Shown piece after piece: positions 28,354 to 38,210 of a stretch of 64,000 nt of DNA. How positions within the stretch are numbered: the first letter of the stretch is position 1; each line of letters begins with the position of its first letter. This DNA comes from Myxococcaceae bacterium JPH2. GTDB taxonomy: Bacteria > Myxococcota > Myxococcia > Myxococcales > Myxococcaceae. A program made the translations under genes and the position numbers. The stretch is taken from contig JAEMGR010000017.1 in assembly GCA_016458225.1 (NCBI GenBank), positions 98,567 to 162,566 of the forward strand, written 5' to 3'. Under the pieces are notes generated by a model. That model was not told the origin of the DNA. It searched no databases and saw only the letters and a list, made by a program, of their open reading frames with translations.

Positions 28354-29250
28354 ATGTCATTCGTCGTCAACACGCCCAACGGCAACATCGGTCGTCCGCT
28401 CGTGCAGCGGCTCCTTCATGCTGGCAAGCGCGTCACCCTCATCAGCCGCAAGGCGGAGAAGGTGGCGGACCTGGTGAAGGCTGGCGCGCGGGTGGTGGAG
28501 GGCTCGATGGAGGACCGCGCGGTGCTGGACGCGGCCTTCCAGGGCGCCACGGCGCTCTTCTGGCTCAACCCGCCACCGAGCCGTCCGGACTACGTCTCCT
28601 GGTCCGAGGGCGTCGCCCGGGAGGCGGCGCGGGCGGCCAAGGCGCACGGCATCGGGCGCGTCGTGGTGCTGTCGAGCGTGGGGGCGCAGAACGGACCGGG
28701 CCTGGGCCCCGTCAGCTCCTTGCTCCCGGTGGAGAAGGCCTTCGAGGCGGAGCTTCCCAACGTCTACGCCCTGCGCGCGGGCTTCTTCATGGAGAACCTG
28801 CTGCACGATGTGACCGCGATTGCTCGCTCCGGCTCGCTGTTCACCCTCATGCCTCCGGACCAGAAGTTCCCCATGGTCGCGGTGGCGGACATCGCGGCGA
28901 AGGCGGCGGAGGTGCTGCTCGACGCCACGTGGACGGGACATCGCCAGGGCGGCGCGCAGGGGCCGGTGCACCTGTCGTTTCCCGAGGCCGCGGACATCCT
29001 CGCCGAGGCCCTGGGGCGCCCGGTGAAGTACGTGCGGATTCCCGCCGATGGCATGCGTCAAGGGCTGCTGGGTGCGGGGGCCCCCGCGTGGCTCGCGGAG
29101 GCCATGGTGGAGCTGTACGTCGGCGCGGGTGAGGGCCGGCTGGACGCGGCCGAGCCTCGCTCGAAGGACACCACCACGCCGACCCCACTGGCCCAGTTCG
29201 CGCGCACGGTGCTGCTGCCCGCGGTGGAGAAGGTGGCCCGGGCCGCCTGA
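28354..29250 (+). CDS. NmrA-like NAD(P)-binding oxidoreductase
   Basis: The product is 298 residues and starts at ATG 28354 after GGAGGC. The Rossmann nucleotide loop reads VNTPNGNIGRPLVQRLL, a variant of the NmrA/QOR2 pattern (TGATGxxG). It continues with VTLISRKAEKVADLV, FQGATALFWLNPP and VVVLSSVGAQ. The catalytic Tyr-x3-Lys of classical SDRs is not evident, as usual for NmrA-like proteins. Such proteins are quinone or flavonoid reductases or redox sensors. The divergent LysR neighbour suggests substrate-induced expression, typical for small aromatic or quinone detoxification. The actual substrate is unknown. Confidence 0.82.
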   Translation: MSFVVNTPNGNIGRPLVQRLLHAGKRVTLISRKAEKVADLVKAGARVVEGSMEDRAVLDAAFQGATALFWLNPPPSRPDYVSWSEGVAREAARAAKAHGIGRVVVLSSVGAQNGPGLGPVSSLLPVEKAFEAELPNVYALRAGFFMENLLHDVTAIARSGSLFTLMPPDQKFPMVAVADIAAKAAEVLLDATWTGHRQGGAQGPVHLSFPEAADILAEALGRPVKYVRIPADGMRQGLLGAGAPAWLAEAMVELYVGAGEGRLDAAEPRSKDTTTPTPLAQFARTVLLPAVEKVARAA

Positions 29251-29334
29251 GCTCGCGCGACTGACGACTGGCGCACGAAGCGGGCCGCCGGTCGTTGCAT
29301 CCATCAGGGGGCATCCGCGAACAAGGGCGCGACC

Positions 29335-32094
29335 ATGGACGAAACGCGCCCTGCCTCACGCTCGAAGACGGACCCCTCGCTCGACCTGCTGCACGCGCGG
29401 AGCCGCCGCCCGCTGGATGTCCTCTTCACGCCGCGCAGCGTGGCGGTGGTGGGGGCCAGCGAGCGCGCGGGGAGCGTGGGGCGCACCGTCCTGTGGAACC
29501 TGGTGAGCAGCCCGTTCGGCGGCACCGTCTATCCCATCAACCCGCGGCGCCCCCATGTGCTGGGCATCAAGGCGTGGCCCTCGCTGCGGGCCTTGCCCGA
29601 GCAGGTGGACCTGGCGGTCATCGTCGTCCCCGCGCCCCAGGTGCTGGACATCGTCCGCGAGTGCGCCGAGCTGGGTGTCCAGGGCGCCATCATCATCTCG
29701 GCGGGATTCAAGGAGACAGGGGAGGCGGGCGCGCGGCTGGAGCGCGACATCCTTCAGGTGGCGCAGTCCGCGCGCATGCGGATCGTGGGGCCCAATTGCC
29801 TGGGCATCATGCGGCCTCCCGGGGGACTCAACGCCACGTTCGCGCGCGGCATGGCCCGGTCGGGCAACGTGGCCTTCATCAGCCAGAGCGGCGCGCTGCT
29901 CACCGCCATCCTGGACTGGAGCCAGCGCGAGGCGGTGGGCTTCAGCGCCTTCGTCTCGGTGGGCTCGATGTTGGACGTGGGGTGGGGCGACGTCATCGAC
30001 TACCTCGCGGACGACCCGATGACGCGCTCCATCCTGCTCTACATGGAGTCCATCGGGGACGCGCGCGCGTTCCTCTCCGCCGCGCGCGAGGTGGCCCTCA
30101 CCAAGCCCATCATCGTCATCAAGGCGGGGCGCACGATGCAGGCGGCGCGGGCGGCCACGTCGCACACGGGCTCGCTGGCGGGCAGCGACGAGGTTCTCAC
30201 CGCCGCGTTCCGGCGCGCGGGCGTGCTGCGCGTGGAGTCCATCGACGACCTCTTCCACATGGCCGAGGTGCTGGCCCGTCAGCCTCGGCCCTCGGGCCGG
30301 CGGCTCACGCTGCTCACGAACGCGGGAGGCCCCGGCGTGCTGGCCACGGATGCGCTCGTGTCCGGTGGCGGCGAGCTGGCGGTGCTGTCCGATGACACCC
30401 GCGCGAAGCTGGACGCGTTCCTGCCCGCGCAGTGGAGCCGAGGCAACCCCGTGGACATCCTGGGCGACGCCGACCCCGAGCGCTACGCGAAGGCCCTGGA
30501 GGTCGCGGGCGCGGACCCCAGCAGCGACGGCCTGCTCGTCATCCTCACGCCGCAGGACATGACCGAGCCCACCCAGACGGCGGATCGCCTCAAGCCCTAT
30601 GCACGGCTCACGGACAGGCCGGTGCTGGCGAGCTGGATGGGAGGCTCGGAGGTCGCGGCGGGCGAGCGCATCCTCAACGACGCGGGCATCCCCACGTTCG
30701 GCTTCCCGGACACGGCGGCGCGCATCTTCAATTACATGTGGAAGTACACGGACAACCTCGCGGGCCTCTACGAGACGCCCACGCTGGCCGAGGAGCCCAC
30801 GGGCAGCGGCCAGTCGGTGGCGCGCGAGCTGGTGCGCGAGGCGCGAGCCGCGGGCCGGGTGCTGTTGACCGAGTACGAGTCCAAGCAGTTGCTCGCCGCC
30901 TACGGCATCCCCACGGTGGAGACGTGGCTGGCGAGCCATGAGGACGAGGCCGTGGAGAAGGCCCGCACGCTGGGGTTCCCCGTGGTGCTCAAGCTGCACT
31001 CGCGCACGGTGACGCACAAGACAGACGTGGGCGGCGTGAGGCTGGACCTGTGGGACGAGCGGGCCGTGCGGGACGCGTTCGTGGGCATTCGCGAAGCGCT
31101 GGCGCAGCGGGGTCTGAGCGACGCGTTCGACGGCGTCACGGTCCAGCCGATGGTGCGGCGCGATGGCGTGGAACTCATCGTGGGCAGCAGCCTGGATGCG
31201 CAGTTCGGGCCGGTGCTGTTGTTTGGCGCGGGAGGCACGTGGGTGGAGGTCTTCAAGGACCGGGCGCTCGGGCTGCCGCCGCTCAACACCACGCTGGCGC
31301 GCCGGTTGATGGAGCGGACCCGCATCCACGAGGCGCTGCGCGGCGTGCGGGGCTCGGCGCCGCCGGTGGACCTGGGCGCGCTGGAGCGGTTGCTCGTGCG
31401 CTTCAGTCAGCTCGTCGTGGAGCAGCGCCTCATTCGCGAGCTGGACATCAATCCGTTGCTCGCGTCGTCCGAGCGATTGGTGGCGCTGGATGCGCGCGTG
31501 GTGCTGCATGGCCCGGAGGTGGATGAGTCCACGCTCCCGCCCCTGGTCATCGAGCCCTATCCGCTCCAGTACGTGGGGCGCTTCCGCATGCGAGATGGAC
31601 AGGACCTGCTCCTGCGGCCCATCCGCCCGGAGGACGAGCCGCGCATGGTGAAGTTCCACCAGACGCTCTCCGAGCAGACCGTGTTCCTGCGCTACGCGGG
31701 GCTCATGAAGCTCAGTCAGCGCGTGGCGCACGAGCGGCTCGCGCGCATCTGCTTCATCGACTACGCGCGCGAGATGGCGCTCGTGGCGGAGCAGCGTCCC
31801 TCGCTTCGCGAGGCGGGGCCCATCGTGGGCGTGGGGCGGCTGACGCGGCTGCGAGGCACGCAGGACGCGGAGTTCGCCATCACCATCAGCGATGCGGTCC
31901 AGCGGCGAGGACTGGGGCAGGAGATGCTGCGGCGGCTCGTGGCCATTGGCCGCGATTGGGGATTGCGGCGCATCGTCGCGGACATCCTTGCGCGCAACCA
32001 CGCGATGCAGCAGGTCAGTCAGGCGCTCGGGTTCCAAATCCTCCCGCACGACGAGCTGGCGCCAGACATGGTCAAGGCCGTGCTCGTGCTGTGA
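29335..32094 (+). CDS. Acyl-CoA synthetase (NDP-forming)/GNAT fusion, Pat-type
   Basis: The protein is 919 residues with the layout of the Salmonella-type protein acetyltransferase Pat. It has a CoA-binding domain (~30-160, [20 protein letters not shown]), flavodoxin-like ligase domains (~170-480), ATP-grasp_5 (~500-715, with [21 protein letters not shown]), and a C-terminal GNAT domain (~750-905, [15 protein letters not shown] acetyl-CoA loop). Pat acetylates and so inactivates acyl-CoA synthetases and other proteins. The [10 protein letters not shown] segment keeps the His that ADP-forming synthetases phosphorylate, so the ligase half may still be active. I cannot judge this from sequence. 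The start ATG 29335 has only a weak ribosome binding site. It converges with the kinase gene. Confidence 0.85.
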   Translation: MDETRPASRSKTDPSLDLLHARSRRPLDVLFTPRSVAVVGASERAGSVGRTVLWNLVSSPFGGTVYPINPRRPHVLGIKAWPSLRALPEQVDLAVIVVPAPQVLDIVRECAELGVQGAIIISAGFKETGEAGARLERDILQVAQSARMRIVGPNCLGIMRPPGGLNATFARGMARSGNVAFISQSGALLTAILDWSQREAVGFSAFVSVGSMLDVGWGDVIDYLADDPMTRSILLYMESIGDARAFLSAAREVALTKPIIVIKAGRTMQAARAATSHTGSLAGSDEVLTAAFRRAGVLRVESIDDLFHMAEVLARQPRPSGRRLTLLTNAGGPGVLATDALVSGGGELAVLSDDTRAKLDAFLPAQWSRGNPVDILGDADPERYAKALEVAGADPSSDGLLVILTPQDMTEPTQTADRLKPYARLTDRPVLASWMGGSEVAAGERILNDAGIPTFGFPDTAARIFNYMWKYTDNLAGLYETPTLAEEPTGSGQSVARELVREARAAGRVLLTEYESKQLLAAYGIPTVETWLASHEDEAVEKARTLGFPVVLKLHSRTVTHKTDVGGVRLDLWDERAVRDAFVGIREALAQRGLSDAFDGVTVQPMVRRDGVELIVGSSLDAQFGPVLLFGAGGTWVEVFKDRALGLPPLNTTLARRLMERTRIHEALRGVRGSAPPVDLGALERLLVRFSQLVVEQRLIRELDINPLLASSERLVALDARVVLHGPEVDESTLPPLVIEPYPLQYVGRFRMRDGQDLLLRPIRPEDEPRMVKFHQTLSEQTVFLRYAGLMKLSQRVAHERLARICFIDYAREMALVAEQRPSLREAGPIVGVGRLTRLRGTQDAEFAITISDAVQRRGLGQEMLRRLVAIGRDWGLRRIVADILARNHAMQQVSQALGFQILPHDELAPDMVKAVLVL

Positions 32095-32113
32095 GGCCCT
32101 TGAGCCCCAAGCC

Positions 32114-33835
32114 TCACAGGTCGATGTGGTAGCGACGGCAGTACTGTCTCACGCGGGGCCGCTCGGACGCGGGGATGCGGGACCACTGGGCCTTGGCGTT
32201 GGCGAGGTCTCCCTGCCGGCAGTGCACGCGCGCAATCAATGCGTAGGACGCGCCCGTCACCTGCTTGCGCTGACTCATGCGGATGAGGCGCAGCGCTCCC
32301 TCGATGTCGTCCGCGGCCAGGGCCTGCTCCGCCGCCGCGAGGTCCTGTCGCACCGGCTCACTGATGCGCTCGGCGGTCGCGGGCCGGCTGTTGGGCACGG
32401 TGGATACGCGAGGCGCCTCGACTCGGGTGGCGACTCCGGGCGTCTCCTGCAAGGGATTGGTCGGAGGCGCCTCATGGTCGACGGCTTCGGGATGGGCCTC
32501 CGGTGCGGGATGGGCCTCTGGCACTTCATCCAGGCCGGGCTCGGGCTGCGCCACCTGGGCGGGATGGGCGTGGGCGTTCGGGGGCAGCTCCGTCTGCGGT
32601 TGCGTCGTCCCGGTCGGAGTTGGAGCCACGGGCGCGGGATGCGTGGTTGGCGCGTTGGGCGCGACACGGGGCGCTCCCGCGACGGCCGAGTCCCCGACGG
32701 GGGACCGCCACCACGCCGCCGCCGCGACGAGCCCGAGCACTCCGGCGACGACCCAGGGCAGGGCTCGGCGTCTTGCATGGGCGCGGACCCGGTCAGCGGG
32801 GGGCAGCAACGGCGTCGCGCTGGCGGGGCCGGGGGCGTCGGGCCTCGCGTTCTGGGTGACCGGCGTGGGCGGCGCGACGGGCGCGATGGGCTCGCTCGGA
32901 GGTGGGGCTCGCGGCGTGGTGGTGGGCCGGAGCGAGGGGGACGCGGGGGCTCGGAGTTCGAGCGGCGTTCCCGTCAGCTCCTCGATGAACGTGCTTGCGT
33001 CCGCCGGGCGGTCCTCGGGCCTCTTCTGGAGCGCGTGCAGGAGCGCGGCGACGACGGACTCGGGCAGCTCGGGGGCGAGCGTGGCGAGGTCCGCGGGCGG
33101 CTCATGGACGATCTGGTAGATCAGCTCCGCGACGGTGTCGCCCGCGAAGGGGCCTCGCCCCACGAGCATCTCGTAGACGATGCACCCGAAGGCGAAGAGG
33201 TCCGTGCGCGCGTCCACGCTGCTGTTGTGGCCCAGCGCCTGCTCGGGGGCCATGTACTGCGGCGTCCCCATCAGCACCGCGTCCAGCGTCTGCACCGTCT
33301 GCGAGTCGAGAATCTTGGAGATGCCGAAGTCGAGCAGCTTCACCTGCTCGGTGATTCGGCCCCCGGCCTCCGTGGGGATGAGGAACACGTTGCCCGGCTT
33401 GAGGTCGCGGTGGACCACGCCCGCGCGGTGGGCGGCCTGGAGCGCCGAGCCCATCTCGCGCGCCAGCGCGAGCGTCTCATGCAAGGGGATGCGCTTCTGC
33501 TTGCGCATCCGCCGCGAGAGGCTCTCCCCGCGCAGGTACTCCATCACCATGAACGGACTGCCATCCTCCAGGGTGTCGAAGTCCAGCACCTCGACGATGT
33601 TGGGGTGCGCCAGCCGCGAGGCAATCTCCGCCTCGCGCCGGAACCTCACCGGGATGTCCGCGGGCAGCGAAGCCGCGTGGTGCAGAACCTTGATGGCCAC
33701 CTGCTTGCCCGGCAGCCGCAGGTGCCTCGCCAGGTGCACGGTGCCCATCCCCCCGCGCCCCAGCACCGACTCGATTTCGTAGGTCTGTCGAAGAATCGTT
33801 CCACGAGGAAGATCGTCAGCGGTCGAAGGAGTCAT
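32114..33835 (-). CDS. Ser/Thr protein kinase with TM and C-terminal Pro-rich and helical region
   Basis: The product is 573 residues. The Hanks-type kinase domain (residues ~15-285) has LGRGGMGTVH, VAIKVL (Lys), VHRDLKPGN, DFGISK and GTPQYMAPEQ, all intact. A Pro/Ala-rich linker leads to one membrane span (PWVVAGVLGLVAAAAWW, ~residue 370). A Pro/Thr/His-rich stretch and a ~90-residue helical end follow (AAAEQALAADDIEGALRLIR), TPR-like and outside the membrane. There are no PASTA domains. It is divergent from the helicase gene across 180 bp and converges with the Pat-type gene 19 bp away. It is probably an envelope-responsive kinase; targets are unknown. Confidence 0.9.
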   Translation of the reverse strand: MTPSTADDLPRGTILRQTYEIESVLGRGGMGTVHLARHLRLPGKQVAIKVLHHAASLPADIPVRFRREAEIASRLAHPNIVEVLDFDTLEDGSPFMVMEYLRGESLSRRMRKQKRIPLHETLALAREMGSALQAAHRAGVVHRDLKPGNVFLIPTEAGGRITEQVKLLDFGISKILDSQTVQTLDAVLMGTPQYMAPEQALGHNSSVDARTDLFAFGCIVYEMLVGRGPFAGDTVAELIYQIVHEPPADLATLAPELPESVVAALLHALQKRPEDRPADASTFIEELTGTPLELRAPASPSLRPTTTPRAPPPSEPIAPVAPPTPVTQNARPDAPGPASATPLLPPADRVRAHARRRALPWVVAGVLGLVAAAAWWRSPVGDSAVAGAPRVAPNAPTTHPAPVAPTPTGTTQPQTELPPNAHAHPAQVAQPEPGLDEVPEAHPAPEAHPEAVDHEAPPTNPLQETPGVATRVEAPRVSTVPNSRPATAERISEPVRQDLAAAEQALAADDIEGALRLIRMSQRKQVTGASYALIARVHCRQGDLANAKAQWSRIPASERPRVRQYCRRYHIDL

Positions 33836-34015
33836 GGAAGAACGGAATTCTTGCGAATGCTTGGGTCGCTCTTAACTCGGGCCCCCCAGCTTGACCAGAT
33901 GCGTCTGACATGGCGGGCCCGGTTGGCCAAGCATTCGTCCACCGTGCGGCATCTGGTGTCCGGAAGGCGTTTTTCCCGGTGGGGCAGGTCGTCCCCGCCT
34001 AGACTTTTCCTCCTG
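33836..34015. promoter_or_regulatory. 180-bp divergent promoter region, kinase / helicase
   Basis: This spacer lies between the divergent kinase and helicase starts. A run GGCGTTTTTCCCGG at 33966-33979 and CTTTTCC near 34004 are the only A/T-rich patches. No clear -35/-10 pair or operator is visible. An in-frame ATG at 33899 would extend the helicase, but the extension looks non-coding. Confidence 0.3.
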
Positions 34016-36580
34016 ATGACGGCCCCATCCGACAACCGCGCCCCGCTCGCCGCCCTGCTTCCCCAGCGCGGGGAGCCTCCCCTGGACGCCGATGAAATCC
34101 TCAACCGCTTCGTGGGCTACGTGGCCACGAATGGCCTGAGCCTCTATCCGGCGCAGGAGGAGGCCATCCTGGAGCTGCTGGGGGGCAAGCACCTGTTCCT
34201 CAAGACGCCCACCGGCTCGGGCAAGTCGCTGGTGGCCACGGCGCTGCACTTCAAGGCCATGGCCGAGGGCAAGGTGTCCTTCTACACCTGTCCCATCAAG
34301 GCGCTGGTGAACGAGAAGTTCTTCGCGCTCTCGCACGCGTTCGGCCCGGAGAACGTGGGCATGCTCACCGGCGACGCGAGCATCAACCGCGACGCGCCCA
34401 TCCTCTGCTGCACCGCGGAGATTCTCGCCAACCTGGCGATGCGCGACGCGAAGGCGCGCGTGGACTACGTCGTGATGGACGAGTTCCATTACTACTCCGA
34501 CCGGGACCGCGGCGTGGCCTGGCAGATTCCGCTGCTCGCGCTGCCGGACACGACGTTCCTGCTGATGTCCGCCACGCTGGGGGACACGCACGTCATCGAG
34601 CAGAGCCTGGAGCAGCTCACCGGCCGCGAGGTGGCCACGGTGCGCAGCGCGCAGCGCCCGGTGCCGCTCGACTTCGACTACCGCGAGACGCCCCTGCACG
34701 AGACGCTGCAGGAGCTGGTGAGCCGGGGCCGCTATCCCGTCTACCTGGTGAACTTCACGCAGCGGGCCGCCGCCGAGCAGGCGCAGAACCTCATGAGCGT
34801 GGACTTCTGCACCAAGGAAGAGAAGGAGGCCATCCGTCAGGCGCTGCTGGACGCCCAGTTCGACACGCCCTACGGCAAGGACTTCCAGCGCTACCTGCGC
34901 CACGGCATCGGCATGCACCACGCGGGTCTGCTGCCCAAGTACCGCTTGCTGGTGGAGAAGCTCGCGCAGAACGGCCTGCTCAAGGTCATCAGCGGCACGG
35001 ACACGCTGGGCGTGGGCGTGAACATCCCCATCCGCACGGTGCTCTTCACGCAGCTCTTCAAGTTCAACGGCGAGAAGCTGGCCACGCTGAGCGTGCGCGA
35101 CTTCCAGCAGATCGCCGGCCGCGCGGGGCGCAAGGGCTTCGACACGCAAGGCAGCGTGGTGGCCCAGGCACCTGAGTACATGATTGAAAACATCCGCCAG
35201 GCCGCGAAGGAGGCCGCGGGCAAGAAGAAGTCGCCCAAGGCCAAGCCGCCTCAGAAGGGCTTCGTGCAGTACGACCGCAGCACCTTCGAGCGCCTCCAGA
35301 CGGGCCTGCCCGAGCCGCTCGAATCGCGCTTCGAGGTGAGCCACGGCCTCCTGCTCAACCTGCTCCAGAGCGACAAGACGGAGGGCAGCGGCGGCTACCG
35401 GCGATTGGTGCAGTTGGTGATGCGCTCGCACGGCTCGGACTACCTGCGCCGCAAGCACCTGCGCACCGCCGCCTCGCAGTTCCGCACGCTGCGCGCGGCG
35501 GGCATCGTCGAGGTGGAGAAGGGGCACGACGGCTCGGGCGGCACGGTGAAGGTGGCCGAGGACCTCCAGCGCGACTTCAGCCTCAACCACACGCTGTCGC
35601 TCTACCTGCTGGACACGCTGGAGATGATCGACCCCGCGACGGAGACGTACGCGCTGGATGTCGTGACGCTGGTGGAGTCCATCCTGGAGAACCCAGACGT
35701 GGTGCTCTACGCGCAGCTCAACCAGCTCAAGGGCGAGAAGATCCAGGAGCTGAAGGCGCAGGGCATGGAGTACGACGACCGCATGGAGGAGCTGGAGAAG
35801 CTCGAGTGGCACAAGCCCAACCGGGACTTCATCTACGGCACCTTCAACGCGTTCGCGCGCAAGCACCCGTGGGTGGGCCAGGAGAACATCCGGCCCAAGT
35901 CCATCGTGCGCGACATGTTCGAGCGCTTCATGTCCTTCCACGACTACGTGCGCGAGTACGGCCTGCAGCGCAGCGAGGGCGTGCTGCTGCGCTACGTGGG
36001 TGACGTGTACAAGACGCTGCTCCAGGCGGTGCCGGAGCGCTTCCGCAACGAAGAGGTGGAGGACATCCTCGATCACCTCCGCGCGACCGTGCGCCAGGTC
36101 GACTCGAGCCTCATCGACGAGTGGGAGCGGATGAAGAACCCGGAGGCCGTCATCGAGGCCAAGCCGGTGGTGGACCTCAAGCCCAAGGAGCTCACCGAGG
36201 ACCCCAAGGCCTTCGCCGCCCGCGTTCGAGAGGAGCTGCACCGCCTGCTGCGCGCCCTGGGACAGCGCCGCTACATGGACGCGCTGGGCATGCTCGACAA
36301 CGCGCTGGGCGAGTGGACCGCGCCCAAGCTGGAGCAGGCCATGGCGCCGTACTTCGAGGAGCACAAGCTGGTGCTCCTCACCCCGCAGGCGCGCAAGCCG
36401 GCGCACACGCAGCTCAAGGAGGCGGGCCAGCGGCAGTGGGAGGCGCAGCAGCGCATCATGGACCCTGAGTCCCATGGCGACTGGGTCATCGACTGTGAGA
36501 TCGACCTGCGCGGGCGCCGTCTGGATGACGGCCCCATCCTGATGCTCAAGCGGATTGGCGGCGTGACCGCCTGGAGCTGA
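34016..36580 (+). CDS. Ski2-like DEAD/DEAH helicase with DUF3516-type C-terminus
   Basis: The protein is 854 residues from ATG 34016. The superfamily-2 motifs are motif I KTPTGSGKSLVATAL, II VMDEFHYYSDRDRG, III LLMSATLGD, then GTDTLGVGVNIPIRTV and VI QQIAGRAGRKGFDTQG. Motif order and the FHYY after the DE pair match Ski2/HelY-like RNA helicases. The second half (~residues 420-850), rich in Lys, Glu and Leu helices, corresponds to what I recall as DUF3516. The region LAELLPQRGEPPLDADEIL-like at the N-terminus fits the family start. It is a cytoplasmic RNA or DNA unwinding enzyme; the substrate is unproven. No ribosome binding site stands out, so the start is moderately uncertain. Confidence 0.85.
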   Translation: MTAPSDNRAPLAALLPQRGEPPLDADEILNRFVGYVATNGLSLYPAQEEAILELLGGKHLFLKTPTGSGKSLVATALHFKAMAEGKVSFYTCPIKALVNEKFFALSHAFGPENVGMLTGDASINRDAPILCCTAEILANLAMRDAKARVDYVVMDEFHYYSDRDRGVAWQIPLLALPDTTFLLMSATLGDTHVIEQSLEQLTGREVATVRSAQRPVPLDFDYRETPLHETLQELVSRGRYPVYLVNFTQRAAAEQAQNLMSVDFCTKEEKEAIRQALLDAQFDTPYGKDFQRYLRHGIGMHHAGLLPKYRLLVEKLAQNGLLKVISGTDTLGVGVNIPIRTVLFTQLFKFNGEKLATLSVRDFQQIAGRAGRKGFDTQGSVVAQAPEYMIENIRQAAKEAAGKKKSPKAKPPQKGFVQYDRSTFERLQTGLPEPLESRFEVSHGLLLNLLQSDKTEGSGGYRRLVQLVMRSHGSDYLRRKHLRTAASQFRTLRAAGIVEVEKGHDGSGGTVKVAEDLQRDFSLNHTLSLYLLDTLEMIDPATETYALDVVTLVESILENPDVVLYAQLNQLKGEKIQELKAQGMEYDDRMEELEKLEWHKPNRDFIYGTFNAFARKHPWVGQENIRPKSIVRDMFERFMSFHDYVREYGLQRSEGVLLRYVGDVYKTLLQAVPERFRNEEVEDILDHLRATVRQVDSSLIDEWERMKNPEAVIEAKPVVDLKPKELTEDPKAFAARVREELHRLLRALGQRRYMDALGMLDNALGEWTAPKLEQAMAPYFEEHKLVLLTPQARKPAHTQLKEAGQRQWEAQQRIMDPESHGDWVIDCEIDLRGRRLDDGPILMLKRIGGVTAWS

Positions 36581-36589
36581 GCCCCCGGT

Positions 36590-36618
36590 TCGCGGGGCGC
36601 ACAGCGCGCGCCCCGCGA
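36590..36618. terminator. Bidirectional hairpin, perfect 11-bp stem
   Basis: TCGCGGGGCGC (36590-36600) pairs perfectly with GCGCCCCGCGA (36608-36618) around a 7-nt loop, in the 51-bp gap between the convergent helicase and DUF1963-like genes. There is no U tract. It is a probable two-way terminator. Confidence 0.65.
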
Positions 36619-36631
36619 GCGGACGTGAGGC

Positions 36632-37279
36632 TCAGGCGCCTTGCGTCAGGAAGCGGAAGGGCTGCTCGCACTCGCGCGAGCAGCGGAAGAGGTAGCCCCG
36701 GCCCGCGTCACCGAACTCCAGGCCAAACGGCATGGCCGAGAGCTGAGCGACGAAGCGCATCGGCTCCTCGCAGCACATGGGCGCCGCGTCGCCGTTGAGC
36801 CAACCGGGCACGCCGCCGACCTTGCTCTCGGGGGCTGCCTCCAGCGCGCGGTCCAGGGCTTCCAACTGCGCGTCGGTGGCCTCGTTGACATCCACGGACA
36901 GCGCGGCGGTGTCCTCCTGGGCGGGCGCGAAGTTCAGCGGCCACTCCGCCTGGGGCACGCGCTTCGACGGGGTGCCCTCCACGCGAGGCTCGCCCGGGCG
37001 CACCGCCACGGCGGCGTTGGCGCCCGACTCCGAGTCCCAACGGAAGCAGACCGTCTCGGGGTTCTGGCACTGGAAGACGTGGACGCTGCCGAAGGGCGAC
37101 AGGTCCAGCTTTCCGGGCACGTGCGGGAGCTGGAAGAGGAACTGCTGGGGCTCACCGCACTGCGCGCACACGGGCCAGTTCAACAGGCCCGTGGGCTCAG
37201 GGAAGCCGCCCACCTTGGCGAGCGGCACGCCGGGGCGGCCCGGAATGAGCGCCCACAGCGGCGCGAGGTTCATGGACAT
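36632..37279 (-). CDS. DUF1963/YwqG-like protein
   Basis: The product is 215 residues; a start at 37273 two codons later is equally possible. The N-terminal part has KVGGFPEPTGLLNWPVCAQC and EPQQFLFQLPHVPG, and the C-terminal part has CCEEPMRFVAQLS and GYLFRCSRECEQPFRF. This two-lobe pattern, ending each time in an aromatic strand, resembles DUF1963 (YwqG family), which has no settled function. Several Cys pairs (CAQC, CC, CSREC) could bind zinc. It is cytoplasmic and has no signal peptide. It lies 15 nt upstream of the endonuclease gene in the opposite reading sense of position: the endonuclease stop precedes this start on the minus strand, so they may be co-transcribed. Confidence 0.55.
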   Translation of the reverse strand: MSMNLAPLWALIPGRPGVPLAKVGGFPEPTGLLNWPVCAQCGEPQQFLFQLPHVPGKLDLSPFGSVHVFQCQNPETVCFRWDSESGANAAVAVRPGEPRVEGTPSKRVPQAEWPLNFAPAQEDTAALSVDVNEATDAQLEALDRALEAAPESKVGGVPGWLNGDAAPMCCEEPMRFVAQLSAMPFGLEFGDAGRGYLFRCSRECEQPFRFLTQGA

Positions 37280-37293
37280 GAAACCTCGGGACT

Positions 37294-38058
37294 CTAGAAG
37301 TCCGCGATGCGGTCGGCCAGGGTCGAGTCGTCCACGAACGGGTTGCGGTTCTGCTGGTACTTCTCGATGGCGTCATTGCGGCTGCTCTCCGCCGCGTCCA
37401 CCCCGTCCGCCTTGTTCCACTGCTTGAGGATGGCCTCGTCCTCGGGCGGGATGTGCTTGCTGTAGACGGTGGAGAAGTAGAAGAGGGCGCGCGCGACGTT
37501 GCCCTTGTGCTCATCGGGCGGCTCGAAGACGGTGCGGCCCTGGGCGTCCTTGCCGAACTTGGCGCCGTTCTGGCTCCACTTCACGTCCTTCACGATGCCG
37601 AACGGATAGTTGCCCCGGATGGAGTTCGCCTTGCTGTCCGTGGGGAACAGGTGGTGGAGATCCGCCTTCGCCGCGCCCGTGGCGCCCTTAGACTGGGGCC
37701 AGGTGTGCTCCACGTTCATGTCGCTGCTGGAGGGGATCTTCTTCGTGGTCACCTCGCGGCCGGTGTACACGCACTTCACCTTGCCATCGTGGTTGTCCAG
37801 CTCGGTGAAGATGACCTTGCGCGCCTGGTTGTAGCCGAGGTCCTTGTGCTGGGAGACCGCGTCGTGCAGCGCGCGGATGAGGGCCTGGTCCTTCAGCCCG
37901 TCGTAGCGCGGGTCCTTGCCGGCCGGCGTGAAGACGTCCACCGGGCGCTGGGACTTCTTGGGGGCCGCGGGAGCCTGGGTCGAAGGCTTCGCCGTGCGGG
38001 CCTCGGCGGGGGTCGCGGCGCGGGGCGCGGTCGTGGAGCGGGACGGGAGGATGGCCAT
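37294..38058 (-). CDS. Endonuclease I family nuclease (EndA/NucM)
   Basis: The protein is 254 residues from ATG 38058. It is a His-Me finger nuclease of the endonuclease I family: NVEHTWPQS with the catalytic His, DLHHLFPTDSKANSIRGNYP, and GNVARALFYFSTVYSKHI. Family members degrade DNA non-specifically and are normally periplasmic or secreted. Here the N-terminus (AILPSRSTTAPRAATPAEAR and on) is a ~45-residue Ala/Pro/Thr/Lys-rich low-complexity leader with no hydrophobic signal core. It may be exported by a non-Sec route. It is flanked on the same strand by a peptidoglycan-binding C39-like peptidase, another signal-less lytic-type protein. Confidence 0.85.
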   Translation of the reverse strand: MAILPSRSTTAPRAATPAEARTAKPSTQAPAAPKKSQRPVDVFTPAGKDPRYDGLKDQALIRALHDAVSQHKDLGYNQARKVIFTELDNHDGKVKCVYTGREVTTKKIPSSSDMNVEHTWPQSKGATGAAKADLHHLFPTDSKANSIRGNYPFGIVKDVKWSQNGAKFGKDAQGRTVFEPPDEHKGNVARALFYFSTVYSKHIPPEDEAILKQWNKADGVDAAESSRNDAIEKYQQNRNPFVDDSTLADRIADF

Positions 38059-38172
38059 GCGGTGCCTCGCAACAAGGTGAGCGATGACCCATTTTCGGCG
38101 CGACGCGGCGCGGGTTGCGTCCCCTGTGCGTTTTGTCACCCGCACGGCACGTTCTCCCGCGCTTCCCGACCC

Positions 38173-38196
38173 GGGGTGGGGGAGTGCCCGCACCCC
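38173..38196 (-). terminator. Hairpin downstream of C39-like peptidase gene
   Basis: GGGGTGGGGG (38173-38182) and CCCGCACCCC (38187-38196) form a 10-bp stem with one mismatch and a 4-nt loop, 15 nt past the stop of the peptidase gene on the minus strand. It probably terminates that gene before the endonuclease gene. Confidence 0.5.
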
Positions 38197-38210
38197 AAGT
38201 GGGCCTTGGG

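Noticed and set aside
29356..32049. An 897-codon minus-strand frame opposite the Pat-type gene
   Set aside because: Composition is Arg/His/Gln-rich without motifs, and the plus-strand frame has four recognised domains.
31892..34015. Upstream in-frame extension of the helicase by about 708 codons
   Set aside because: It overlaps the divergent kinase gene and the end of the Pat-type gene, and reads as Gly/Arg/Pro-rich non-coding sequence.
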